A stretch of 64,000 nucleotides of DNA from the NCBI GenBank assembly GCA_026686845.1, contig JAIVEN010000006.1:35696501-35760500 (forward strand), given 5' to 3'. Position numbers and translations under genes: made by a program. Below the pieces are notes generated by a model. The model ran no database searches and was not told the origin of the DNA. It saw only the letters and a program-made list of their open reading frames with translations. Positions 24,598 to 34,569 of the stretch are shown in pieces. Source of the DNA: Adenanthera pavonina. Taxonomy: Eukaryota; Streptophyta; Magnoliopsida; Fabales; Fabaceae. How positions within the stretch are numbered: position 1 is the first letter of the stretch; every line of letters starts with the position of its first letter.

Positions 24598-24684
24598 AAG
24601 GTGGTGGCGCAGTTGGCAAGCGCGTAGGTCTCATAGCTTTATTGAGTGATCCTGAGGTCGAGAGTTCGAGCCTCTATCAACCCA
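24598..24684 (+). tRNA. tRNA-Met (CAT) with intron, probably a pseudogene or SINE head
   Basis: The 87-base sequence matches plant elongator tRNA-Met over the D arm (GTGGCGCAGTTGGC), anticodon arm (TAGGTCTCATA, anticodon CAT at 24632-24634) and T arm (GAGGTCGAGAGTTCGAGCC). A 13-base intron (24636-24648) lies after the base 3' of the anticodon, as in the plant gene. The acceptor stem has three mismatches (starts AAGGTGG, ends TCAACCC) and the T stem has one (final A). Both internal promoter boxes look intact. It is more likely a decayed copy or the tRNA head of a SINE than a working gene. No poly-A tail or target duplication was identified. Confidence 0.7.
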
Positions 24685-24836
24685 ATAGCCTAAATGTTTT
24701 GCATGCTTGCCAAGCATAACGTAAAATTCCTCAGTAACAGCACTTCTGTTGAATTAATCAACGTAACTTGCGAATTCATAAAGTTTCATACAAATGAGAT
24801 TCATCTAAATGAGTTCATGTTTCTTACCCCATGTTA

Positions 24837-25250
24837 GGATGCTGCTTCGCTTGTAATACATCTTATTGCAGTTGCTCATGGTGACACTAAAAGTTGTCAA
24901 ATCTGGATGATCCGAGGAGGTGAAGGAGAGCTAACTCGTTCGTCTTCAGTCAATTTACTAGAAGCATCCACAATATTGCACTACTGTCGTAAATTTCAAA
25001 GGGAAATAAAGAGTGAATTTGATTGAATTTATTCTTCAAATGACTTTACCTCTTGGTTTCATTTGTAAACAACTTTTAAGCGTGCAACAATCACCACCAC
25101 ATCATTTTAGAGAAGGGGATTTTAATGAGACAGCCACATTGCTCAAGGATATGATGTTCTTCTTTTGGAATACAAGGGCTATGGCAAGGCCATTCGGTTA
25201 CCAAAAGACCAAAACGAAATATATTACATACTCTGTTTATCACGCTTAAT
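24837..25250 (+). pseudogene. Decayed gene fragment, possibly alpha/beta-hydrolase-like at its end
   Basis: After an AG acceptor (CCATGTTAG), the plus strand reads DAASLVIHLIAVAHGDTKSC, QIWMIRGGEGELTRSSSVNL and LEASTILHYCRKFQREI before a stop near 25025. Farther on, another frame gives SHIAQGYDVLLLEYKGYGKA (25125-25185), which resembles the strand-loop of alpha/beta hydrolases (G-Y-x-V-L-L-x-Y-R-G-Y-G). The two pieces may not be from one gene. A 78-codon frame overlaps the second piece and is not homologous to anything I know. No intact product is possible. Confidence 0.35.
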
Positions 25251-26455
25251 CAACATCATACAGTCAAGAGAATGATCGGTAAAAGAAATAGAATCCACAT
25301 CAAGATTATGTGCAGTTGTAGAAAGGCGACTGGCACATTCATTAGTTTCTCTAAGATATGTTGTTGTTTAGTATGAGATTCATGGATATAACTCCCTGTC
25401 ATGGATTATATTTTGTGGATTAGTTTTGAATTTCTGGAGAGTTAAGCAAGATCATTTTGCAATGCTTAGTTTTTCTTCAGTCATTAACTTCAGAAATTTC
25501 AGTTCCAGTGCAAGGAGCAATTTATAAACTTGGGGTTAAAGAATTTGAACTGGAACTTGAATGACTCATGTGTAAACTTTCTTATATGTAGCTAATACAT
25601 TTGATTCTCCTTGAGAGCAATATTGAGGTAAGCAAACACATTCAAATACATACTATGTATGCAGACTACTTCAGCTGGGTGTTCATCTTAGGTAAAACGC
25701 ATGAGTTTTCATTAACTTGTGGCCCAGCTGAGCTTTGTCTTTCCACGATCATGGATCAATTTCAGTAAATAGAATTTGTAAATTGGCATTGCAAATCTTT
25801 GTCTGACAAATAAGTTGGGTGATTTTTGAAAGATAATATCCGACCATAATAGCAGTCAGTTGTAGATCTTTGTTGAATCTGAATAAAAATTACCAAAGCT
25901 GATTATGTTTTAACTTTTAATCCCAAAAAAGTTTCAAAAAAAAATGACAATTGACTTGACACACATGCAACAAATTGTGGACAGCTTCGTAATTTCTTTC
26001 ACAAAAGTCAACCCCAAGTTTATTCAAATAGGTTCCTCATTTGTTCTTGGCCCTATCAGATGTAAATAAAAATTTTGAATGAGAATCCACTTACACAAAA
26101 AACAAAAATGTTGCTCATTTGTTTTAACACCACTCTCAAGATTTCTTTTTTCAACACAACTATCAGGTAATTTCTTTTTTATACAACTATTTAGTATTAC
26201 TAAGTTAAATTCAAGCATCATTAGACCCAAACCCAAATGAGAATAACATTTCTTAAATGATTTTTTTCCTATCCATGAGATTTGAATCCATGATTTTACT
26301 TCAGAGAAATCGAGTCCCTTTAACTTGAAGGGATCACTCTTAGTTGGTAAGATTTTAAAAAGTTTACTGCCTATCCACAAAATAACTTGAGTCATAACAT
26401 AACATTTTAATTACACAGGACATCACAACACAGGAAAAATTAGACAATTAAAGAA
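25251..26455. other. Spacer without a recognised gene
   Basis: Moderately AT-rich. A minus-strand open frame of 123 codons (26024-26395) has KSWIQISWIGKKSFKKCY and a cysteine-containing end but matches no family I know. It is left unannotated as a gene. Confidence 0.4.
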
Positions 26456-28135
26456 GCTATAGAATTTTCATTACGCCAAGGAGGCTGCAGTGAGATTGCT
26501 TCATTTTGTTCTTCACGTCATGCATCTAATCAAGATGAAAGTCCTAAAACCTGTCTTATAAAAATACTACATAGGTGAAAGGAACATGCCTCACCCACAA
26601 AAAATGGCACTACATGGTAACATTTCCCAAACAATGATTATGAACAGAAACCTAATAACTACAGTCCCAACATATATGATGGTGGACAAAGGTTTTGGTT
26701 CAATGAAGGTGTCTCCCAGAGGTCAAAAGAAGTGATTGCTCGGGGCTTCCAAAGTGTTTATCCTAATGATTCCCTGAGCTTTTCTCTTATTATAGTATGA
26801 TTCCACTAATTTTCCTGGTGAGCCTGCAGAATACATCATTAATAGTAGGGGACATCAATAGCAGATTAAAATAAAAAATTCCTTCCAAGGAAGGATCTTT
26901 CTCTGGATTTTTGAGCTTGTATCATAAAAAAATGTTTTAATGGGAAATATTTGTTCCAAATGGTATAATTTGTTAAATTTAGTAGCATAGGAAACAAGTT
27001 TGAGATGAAATGTACTTTTTATTGAGAATACCCAAAGTTGGCACCATAGTCATCGACTTGTACTTTAACCACATTCAAAATCAGCACCAATAAAATCAAT
27101 TTTGAATATGACTATTTCAAAGTTGAGGCCTATGGCAATGGCTTAGGATATTCCTTGTAAAAGAAATATATTTCATTGCAAACTTGTCTCCCATATGACT
27201 GATTTCACCAAACAATAGTATTTGAGACAAATGTGTTAGAGATTTATTATCTTTTCTTATGGTATGGCTCAAAAATCAATCAGTCTCTTCTATCAAGACA
27301 TGCTTCTCCATGTCTCTAGCACAGCTCAGCATGACTTCATCTCATGAATATTAATGACAAATCCCTCTTACCAAAATTTTCTGATTTAAGAGGGTAACAC
27401 AATAATAAATAACATGGCCAACAACCTTGTAATGTCAAGAAAACCACTCATCATATTTGTAAGAAACTTTAAAAAGCGACAGAACTAATATTACAATAAC
27501 TCACTCTAGCTTACAATCACAATATAGATACAATGTTATCAGTTAGTCAAAGTGAGCATTGACAATCTCAACGACCCCTTCAAACCAAAGCTCCACATAC
27601 CTGGCAATTCTTGTGACTAAGATCTTAAACACATAAGTGTTGAAGTTTCGTTCTTATTAGAGCAGAAAGCCTACCGGGACGCCAGGAAAGGAAACTGCAG
27701 AATATTCCAGGTACCAATAACATTGTTGTGTCCCGAAGCATGAAATTCCAGGAACATAAAGGATCAGGACACCAACAATATTATTGGGACCAAGAAGACT
27801 CTAGTTTTCGACGAAGGTCGTATTCCTCATGGCCGGTAGGTGGTAGAGTACCTGAAATCGCGAGGGTTGAAGAAAAACCATAATCGGCCATCTGAATTTA
27901 TCACCGAAAAGGGGGAGGAAAAAAAAGATCAAACGCGTCAAGGAAATTTCCACCCGCCACTTAGTTCGGTAATTAGATCTGCTGGGAATGTTGTTGAGAT
28001 AAGAACAGGAACGAAAAAAAAATTGAAGTGAAAGAAAATTGAAAGGGCGGAGCGAAAAACTGCTTTTAATAACCAAATGAAACGCATTGACTACTCACTT
28101 GGGTTTCTATTTTTCTATCTTTTTCCCAAAACACC
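26456..28135 (-). repeat. Family-B NAC-derived repeat, copy 1
   Basis: This block is related, in the same order and orientation, to 60030-62050 and 51166-52620, and its middle to 44220-44490. Shared landmarks on the plus strand are GGGAAATATTTGT-CCAAATG, AAAGTTGAGGCCTATGG, CAAGACATGCTTCTCC, AATCCCTCTTACC and ACTCACTCTAGCTTACAATC. It ends in a rearranged NAC exon-2 relic. Near 26790-26845 the minus strand shows a small exon-like unit with AG upstream (TTCTGCAG). The family looks like a diverged NAC-type gene with a different 3' part that has been copied several times. Confidence 0.7.
27660..27960 (-). pseudogene. NAC exon-2 relic with an internal inversion (family B, copy 1)
   Basis: On the minus strand, 27925-27845 reads FSVINSDGRLWFFFNPRDFR, then YSTTYRP, the start of NAC exon 2 (normal form F-S-x-I-x-S-DDPEWFFFSPRDYKYS). 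Immediately beyond, the orientation flips. On the plus strand, 27766-27833 reads DTNNIIGTKKTLVFDEGR, then IPHG: subdomain D in the wrong direction. A normally oriented stub of the same GTNNVIG sequence lies at 27710-27733, so the two form a short palindrome with the piece at 27767-27792. The gene cannot make a NAC domain. Confidence 0.75.
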
Positions 28136-28971
28136 CTTGTCGGCCACAAAACAGCCCATCACATATCTTTTCAGTAAAACACAATATAAAAATAAAGAAT
28201 TTATCAAAATATAACCCATCAAAACTTATTTATTAAAATATGACACACAAAGTTTGCGTGTTAGAATTTGACGATGCAAATGATTAAAATAAAGAAAAAC
28301 TTTTTTTGTAATTTATAAAAAAGCAATGTCAATTACTTACTAATCTACTTGCTTTGCATTTTTTTTTAAATATTGATAATTTAATTAAACATTCTTGCAT
28401 AGAGCAAATGTCCCTTTAATCTTAATTTTTTTTGTTTTGATCATCAACACTTTATTGACTACATACCTAAAATACTATTTAAGAAATGAAGTTGTAAAAC
28501 ACTAAAACCATTTATAATAAAAATCTGAAAAATAAGTTCCAAATTTAGAGTAAGTAAGTTACAAAAGTACTGAAACAATTCATAGAAAAAATTTGGAGAA
28601 TAAGTTGTAAATTTAGAGTAAAAGAGTTGAAAATTGTGAAAAAAAATTGCAAAATAAAAATTTAAAAACTAAATTACAAATTTAGAATAAGTTACAAAAT
28701 TTAAAAATAAAATTGTAAAGTATTTTTTCTTACGAACGTTGACCAGTCACCAGCAATAGTTGGCAAGTGTTGACCGGTAGCAGGCATCCGTTAACCAGTC
28801 CCCAGTGGCCGTTGACTAGCGATGATAAGGATTAAGATAACACCTTAAGGTATTTTGATAATTTCATATTTTTATATATTTAATTTTATAAAATAGATCA
28901 ATCTTTATAATTAAATGAACAGTTGAACCCATTTTACAATTAAATTGAGATGTTGGTCTTAAATTTTAATT
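28136..28971. other. AT-rich spacer without a gene
   Basis: No coding signal. A local repetitive phrase based on GTTGACCAG/GTTGACTAG occurs at 28737-28815 (about four copies with CCAGCA or CCAGT words), and AAATTTAGAGTAA recurs near 28545 and 28610. Confidence 0.45.
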
Positions 28972-28979
28972 TCCCCTAA

Positions 28980-29210
28980 AATCAATGTCCTTATCCCAAA
29001 AGCACCAGATATCCCTATGGAGACCTTGTGTGTCTACCACTTCAACATTCTGTCATCCCAGTTTCCCTGCGAGCTTACTCGCTCAATCACTAACTTGTCG
29101 TGGTTCTAGAAGAGCCATAAAATTCAGTCCGTGTCTTCATTTCAGATCCTTAAGTAGCCGTCCAGTTGTTCGGTTACCTGAGCCTCCAATATTCTAAACA
29201 CAGATATTCT
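28980..29210 (-). mobile_element. LINE endonuclease fragment, copy B
   Basis: Duplicate of the 5' part of the LINE piece at 14480-14705. The minus strand again gives the WN-x-GGSG-x-R-TT-R-L-L-K-D-L region and the ASKLAGKLG stretch. It is truncated at the duplication edge near 28975 and has stops. Confidence 0.8.
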
Positions 29211-29338
29211 CATAATAACAAATAAATGAGAAATTAAAACCACCACTATTATTCATATGTAAAAAGAATATTTTAATAAAAAATAAATATGATTGTCTTT
29301 CAAATATATTATTTTTTATCAATTAAATAAATATGATA

Positions 29339-29604
29339 CTCCCTCTTGTTCTTAATATAAGACCCTTTTAACTGAATTATGCGGATTAATAATTAGAATT
29401 AAAAATAATTAACTACCTCAATTTCTCCGAAAATCTTAATATTTTTTCAAAACTACCCTTATTTAATCTCTCTCTCTCTTTCTTTTTGAATACATTAAAT
29501 ATGGACTTTTTCTAGAAATGTATAATAAATACTATCTCATATATTGTAAAGGATCTTATATTTAGGATCAGGATAAAAAATCATATATATAGGACCGGAG
29601 GTAG
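29339..29604. mobile_element. Stowaway-type MITE (266 bp)
   Basis: It starts CTCCCTCTTGTTCTTAATA and ends with the complement of CTACCTCCGGTCCTATATA, imperfect terminal inverted repeats of the CTCCCTCCGT class. It is flanked by TA on both sides (29337-29338, 29605-29606). The duplicate copy A reads straight through the site at about 14827-14835 with one TA, giving a clean empty site. Confidence 0.9.
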
Positions 29605-29872
29605 TAAAAAGCTACAAAGAACATATAGATTATCTACTTTGATGCTTATTTACGAGGTTCTTTGTTTTTTTAATCATCAAGTCATCTAATAAAGTATTTG
29701 TCGCAAACCACTAAAATCTATACTTCTGTCATTTCTCAAATTAATTTTTTATCAAGTTTTTCCACACAAAGGAGACAAATTTTTTTATAACTCAACACTG
29801 TAATATTAATTATCAGTTTTTCATTTTAAAAACACATATCAGTGCTATAATATAGTCGTAAATTTGTTACTA

Positions 29873-30144
29873 CTCTCTCCGTTCCAGTTTATAGTGCACT
29901 TTTAACTATCGCACACAGACCAAGACAATAATTAATAACTAACAAAATTTCTCATTTTTTCTCAAATTACCCTCATTAAATGCTTTAAGAATGAAATATT
30001 TTAATAATAAACAAATATTTGAGTTTATTAATTAGGGACAATCTTGGAAAGAGAAAAAAATTATACTACGTACTCTGTAAAGTGCACTATATTATGAAAC
30101 ATTAATTTCTCAAAAAAGTGCACTATATAACGAAATGGAAGGAG
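29873..30144. mobile_element. Stowaway-type MITE (272 bp), family shared with 40609-40880
   Basis: It starts CTCTCTCCGTTCCAGTTTAT and ends with the complement of CTCCTTCCATTTCGTTATAT, and is flanked by TA (29871-29872, 30145-30146). In copy A the site is uninterrupted (GTTACTATTATTCTCG near 15104), so insertion followed the segmental duplication. The interior is AT-rich and has no gene. Confidence 0.92.
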
Positions 30145-30302
30145 TATTATTCTCGTAAATTTGTAACTATTATCCAATAGTATCAATTTTTATGTTTTAA
30201 TTTACATTTTTAATATACTTTTTCTTTACTTAAAGAAAAAAAAAACTTATCATTGTTGACAAGAAGAAAATTGCAATAATGTAAACATGCAAGTAAGTGA
30301 AG

Positions 30303-30415
30303 TAAGCATCAGCATTCAATTTGCGCCGGGGGTAGTGAGAGGCGAGCCCTTAATCCGTTGGACGAAATCTGTACCCCACAGGCAAATTTTCCAACATTAG
30401 ATTGGAGATGGCGAC
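30303..30415 (-). pseudogene. NAC exon-1 relic, copy B
   Basis: The minus strand gives MLENLPVGYRFRPTD (30400-30355), the start of subdomain A. Then, with a deletion and frame change, it gives the complement of CAATTTGCGCCGGGGGTAGTG, which in intact genes encodes YLKxKL. Nothing of the rest of the gene remains. The duplicate at 16459-16700 keeps a longer 3' part of the exon but is broken by other insertions. Confidence 0.75.
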
Positions 30416-31938
30416 GCCTTGGTTGGCTCAACAAAAACATAGGCTTACGAAAGGGCAAGCGGAGAAACTCAGAGCTATAGAGGTACTCTGGTTCAGCAAA
30501 TTTTCACCCATCAATTTGTTCCATAATTATTGGATCTGCTGGAAGAATGGAAAGGAAAGAAGAAAAAAATAAAGAATACTGAAATGAAGTGGCTGAAAAT
30601 AAGAGTGGTTGCGGAGCACGCCTCATAACCAACTGAATCGCGTTGCCAAGGGTTTTCTTTCTTTCTTTCTTTCTTTCTTTTTGCCCCCTCTTTTACCTTG
30701 AACTACCCATATCCACTGAGCCCATCACTTTTTTTTGGGACAAAACAGCCCATCAGACTAGTTGAACGAAAAAAATAAAAAGTAACTTAAAAAATTATAT
30801 TAAAAATATAAAATCACTATCACAATAAATAGATACTAACAGATATTAAAAATTATATTGAAAATATAAAATCACTACCAATTAGAGGCGTCCATGTCTT
30901 CCGATTGTCCTTTTTTTTTTATTACACGTGTTCCAATTGTCTACTTCGGGCTAGGTTTGGTCATTTATCTAGTTTGGCATTGGGCTAGGGTGAAACGTGG
31001 CTAGGTCTAATATATAAACACTTTTTTTTAATATTGCAATTTGAAATTTGGGAGATTCATATCTCAAAAGTAATAGTTGGTAATTGTACTCCTCAAATTA
31101 TCAATCACCAACCACCAACCAGCCAAAATTTTCAGTCCAGTGGCAAAAACATTGCCCAAATTCATCACATTTTACATGAGAATGTAAATTTTTTAAGAAA
31201 ATAATAAAAAGTGAACTAATTTTTAATAAACAAATAATTAGTTAGCTAATTAGACAATAAAAAATAAATAACAATATTACTCATCACACTTAATCAAATT
31301 TGATTAATGGTAGCCAAGAATAACCTTTGCCATATGGCATGTTAAAATGTTTCAAAGATATCTAAATTACATAGTATATACAGTCAAAAATTAGAATCAA
31401 CCTTTTCTTTTCAACAAAAATTAGAATCAACATTATGTATTTACATACATGAATGTAACAAGTGCCACATCAGATAAATAATATGAATGTAAATACACTT
31501 CAAAGGGACTAGGTTACAGCAGACCAACCTTACTAATCCCTTGTTTACAACAAGCTAAATCACTCAACCATTTTAAAAAATACATAACAATTCTTTTTAG
31601 TTTCAAATCAAAGACACGACTAGTTTTTTTTCCCTTCATGTCAATGCAGATCAAATGTTGTTATCATGCTCCAGAAACAACTGCTCATCCACAGTTGGAG
31701 GTGACTACTACAGTAAGTTTAAGCCAAATTCATATGACCTTAGTAGTGTCTCAAAGATTGAATCCAAAAACTCATGACTCAGGTCTGAATCATTGAATTC
31801 CAATATTTATATGCCTCATGTGATTTCTGTATTATTGAATCCACACATTCATTGACCTTTTCTCTGTGAAACATTGATGGGCATAGCCCAAATTTAATTT
31901 TTAGTAAAATGTGAATTATTAAATTCACAAATTTATCT
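30416..31938. other. Spacer between NAC relic and NAC-2 (duplicate of 16701-18220)
   Basis: It contains a (CTTT)n microsatellite at 30653-30680, the conserved 3' UTR-like block near 31500-31660 and the decayed end of the old NAC exon 4 near 31670-31930, including the tail region at ~31670-31710. No gene is seen. Confidence 0.55.
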
Positions 31939-32155
31939 GACTTAACTTGAGTGGTGTCCAAATCATTACTTGAGTGGTGTCCAAATCATTTGAAGAAATT
32001 CATCTTACTTGAGTGGCATCCGAATCATTTGAAGAGATTCATCTTACTTGAGTGGTGTCCGAATCATTCGAAGAGATTCATCTTACTTGAGTGGTGTCCG
32101 AATCAATTGAAGAGATTCATCTTAGTTGAGTGGTGTCTGAATCATTAACAAATTC
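31939..32155. repeat. 39-bp minisatellite in NAC-2 exon 4, each full unit carrying a stop
   Basis: About five tandem units read TTCATCTTACTTGAGTGG, TGTCCGAATCATTTGAAGAGA on the plus strand. On the minus strand, in the frame of the ancestral repeat, each unit reads DESLQMIRTPLK then TAA. The equivalent unit of NAC-6 is 42 bp and open (D-E-F-x-x-S-x-I-Q-x-P-L-K-L). One codon was lost, and the leucine codon TTA/CTA became TAA before the unit was amplified. Copy A (18227-18320) has only about two units. Confidence 0.85.
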
Positions 32156-33540
32156 ATATGACTTTGTGGTGACTTGAGTGGTGTCTGATCATTTAAGTTG
32201 AGTGGTGTCTGAATCAATGAATTAACAAATTCATCTAAATCAAGTGGTGTCTGATCTATTGAATCTGGATTTGAGAAGCAATGTTCCTAAAACATATATC
32301 AATCAAATATTAGTTCTCTACTTATTCCACATCCTAAACAATTGCCTAAAAATCATTTCTTAATGAGTCTAAGAATTCTTCTACTTACTTCTGGATCTTC
32401 ATCCTCAATAGGCACTCTTTCCTCATAGAGGAACTCATAAGTATTGCCATCAGTTTTTTTCTTTGGTTTCTCTATCAACTTGCATAGAACAAAGGTCATC
32501 TGCAACATATGGAAGAATAATCAAGCACTTTGTGAAAATTAAAGCAAATAACTCTGAAAGAAATGATAGAAATTATTAAGTTTATAGTAATATAATGCAT
32601 TCAGTTTATTTGAAACATCAATCAAATAAGTTATACAGCAAAATTGACAGTGTAATTCCTTGAATGAAAATTAATGATTGACATTAGTCACCAAACAGTG
32701 TGATGCGAGAAAAATCAAGCCATTATAAAAAAAGGTAAAATAGCCAATAACTCCATCGACCGTAAAGTCAGAACCAAAAAAACTACCCTTTCTAATCATA
32801 GTTCTAACACAGCATTAAAACCCAGAAAATCCATGTTGTAACAGCTTACTTCGGCTTTATAAGCACAAAATGGATAGAAACACTGCATGTACCCTACCGT
32901 TCTCAGAGTTAAAATCTATAAACAAGTAAATGATGAAGTTTCATTACTCCTGTAAGCAAACAAAAATGGAAACATACCTGGTCAGCTGGGAATGTGAGAT
33001 CATCATGATATTCATGAATAACCCAGTTGGTTTTTACCCCCTTGGGAGCACTGCGTTCATAAAATACTAAGGTCTTCTTGGTACCGATTGCCCTGTTGGT
33101 GCCCCGAACCATGATTTTCCTGTTTTTACCGGTGGGTTTCCAGAAGCCACGCGGTGTAGCCCTGTTCGACCGGGTACTGTTAGAGTACTTATAATCGAGG
33201 GGACTGAAGAAAAACCATTCCGGATCATCCGACTTGATCGCCGAAAACGCTGAAACAACACAAGTTGGAGAAGAACAAAAAGGTAAAATCAAACGCTATT
33301 GCATAAGATCGCTGAACTGAAGTACAAAAATTTAAACGAAAAGCACAGATTAGATTGGTGAGGAAAAGCGGGTTAGATTATACCTGGTAAATCCCAAGGG
33401 TCGTATTTGCAAACGTCGATCTCACGGATGGTATCGTGGATGGAAGGATCATCAGCCTTCAATTTGTGCTTGAGGTAGTAAGAGACTAGCTCTTCATCCG
33501 TCGGATGGAATCTGAAACCCACACGCAAATTTTCCGCCAT
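32122..33540 (-). CDS. NAC-2: NAC-domain transcription factor, C-terminally truncated
   Basis: Coding exons 33540-33384, 33249-32978, 32499-32389 and 32286-32122 (157, 272, 111 and 165 nt) give 234 residues, with GT-AG introns throughout. The NAC domain is nearly identical to NAC-1 (GFRFHPTDEEL, CKYDPWDLP, DDPEWFFFSP, GFWKPTGKNRKI, TNWVIHEYHDD, VLCKLIEK). Exon 2 differs by two residues near its end (ERSAPKG and LTFPADQ, against ERGAPKG and LTLPADQ). Exon 3 is two codons shorter. Exon 4 adds about two good repeats (DQTPLDLDEFVNSLIQTPLN, then a diverged one) and stops at the first TAA of the minisatellite. The protein would bind DNA but lacks most of the repeat tail. The first 300 bases upstream match NAC-1, so the two may be expressed alike. 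Confidence 0.8.
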
Positions 33541-33865
33541 GGTTGGCTTGGTATTAGAGTGATGAAAGGACAGGTGGAGTTTTTTGAGGGAGACGAAGCT
33601 TTTGAGAGAGAGAGAGAGAGCTCGCGTTGCCTGGACGCAACAATGGAGGGGGATGACTGTCTTTAAACTTGCTTTTTTTTCTTTTGGGACAATAACCGGT
33701 ATAATGAATAGTAATGAACCAAGGAAACTTCCCAGCAGGTGTGGGATATAAAAAAATATTAATTGGATTACGTCATGAATGCAACGAAATATCAGGTACA
33801 GGACCATCACCTTAACCGTGTTCTTACTTTGAGACACCGCGTTGCTTCAGAGAAGAGAAGAGAAT
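33541..33865 (-). promoter_or_regulatory. NAC-2 leader and proximal upstream region
   Basis: Nearly identical to 19641-19965. It holds a (GA)n tract near 33605-33622 and the GGACCATCACCTTAACCG block near 33803, which recurs upstream of other NAC copies (19.9, 42.3 and 59.3 kb). Conservation across copies points to transcribed leader and promoter sequence, but no transcription start or factor site can be fixed by eye. Confidence 0.4.
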
Positions 33866-34408
33866 TTTTTGCCATGATACAGTGGCCAAGAAATATACAT
33901 GATATGAAATTTCAAAAAAAAAACTTATTAATAGATTAGAATTTAGAAATAGTCTAATTTATTTTAAATTAAATATTTTTTTCATTTTCCTTTTTTTTAA
34001 TTATCATTCAATGACAAAATCTCAATCAATTTTCTTCTAATGATTATCAAATTTCACATGTTTTCTTTTAAAAGATATGAAATTTTAACAAATTCTACTT
34101 ATGATTTAGGAACATTGTAATTCATTATAAATTAAACTTTTTTTTTCATTTTTTTTGACTCATTGCTTTTCAATTTTCTTCTCTTTCTTACCATGCATTT
34201 GTAAGTCTTAATCAACTTTCCTTTAATAATTATTAAGTTTTACTCGTGTTTCTCTGCATGACTTGAAATATTAAACAATATTTCATTATATTTAGGATTT
34301 TGGAATAGTCTAATTTATTATATATTAGTTCTTTTTTGTCATTTTTGACCCATTGCTCTGTAGACTCCACTTTTCTTTTCTCTCAATTTGGTCACTCAAG
34401 ATAATTTA
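33866..34408. repeat. Low-copy repeat block R1
   Basis: A unit with GATTTAGGAATAGTCTAATT, TATTATAAATTAGA, then CATTTTTGACCCATTGCTC, a GGACTCCACTTTTCTTT phrase, and TTATCAAATTCCACACG recurs irregularly here and in 34570-34900, 36370-36960 and 42640-43350. Copies are diverged and of unequal length. No coding potential is seen and the origin is unknown. Confidence 0.7.
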
Positions 34409-34569
34409 GTGTCCGTTTAGTTTGTCTTTTTATAAAAATATTTTTAGAATAATTATAGTTTATAAAAATAAAATTTAGATAAAAGTAAAAAAATTTACTA
34501 AAAAATTATTTAAATAAAAAATAATAATAATTAAAAAGTATAGTTTAATTTTTAGAACCAAAGAGCCAC
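34409..34569. mobile_element. Tourist-like MITE (161 bp)
   Basis: It starts GTGTCCGTTTAGTTTGTC and ends with the complement of GTGGCTCTTTGGTTCTAA, with TTA on both sides (34406-34408, 34570-34572), the Harbinger-type target duplication. The interior is AT-rich. It splits the R1 repeat block. Confidence 0.75.

Larger units (their letters stand above)
28972..33865. repeat. Segmental duplication, copy B (NAC-2 unit)
   Basis: Same-orientation copy of 14472-19965 (see copy A). Copy B carries two extra Stowaway-type elements and extra 39-bp minisatellite units. It lacks the Harbinger-type element present in copy A. NAC exons differ by only a few bases over ~430 nt, so the duplication is recent. 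Confidence 0.9.

Noticed and set aside
26024..26395. 123-codon minus-strand open frame
   Set aside because: There is no recognisable domain, no homologous frame in the related family-B copies, and the AT-rich composition makes an open frame of this length plausible by chance.
31951..32148. Plus-strand open frame with a perfect 13-residue repeat (LLEWCPNH...)
   Set aside because: It is the antisense reading of the 39-bp minisatellite of NAC-2 exon 4. The sense strand explains the repeat through homology to NAC-6.
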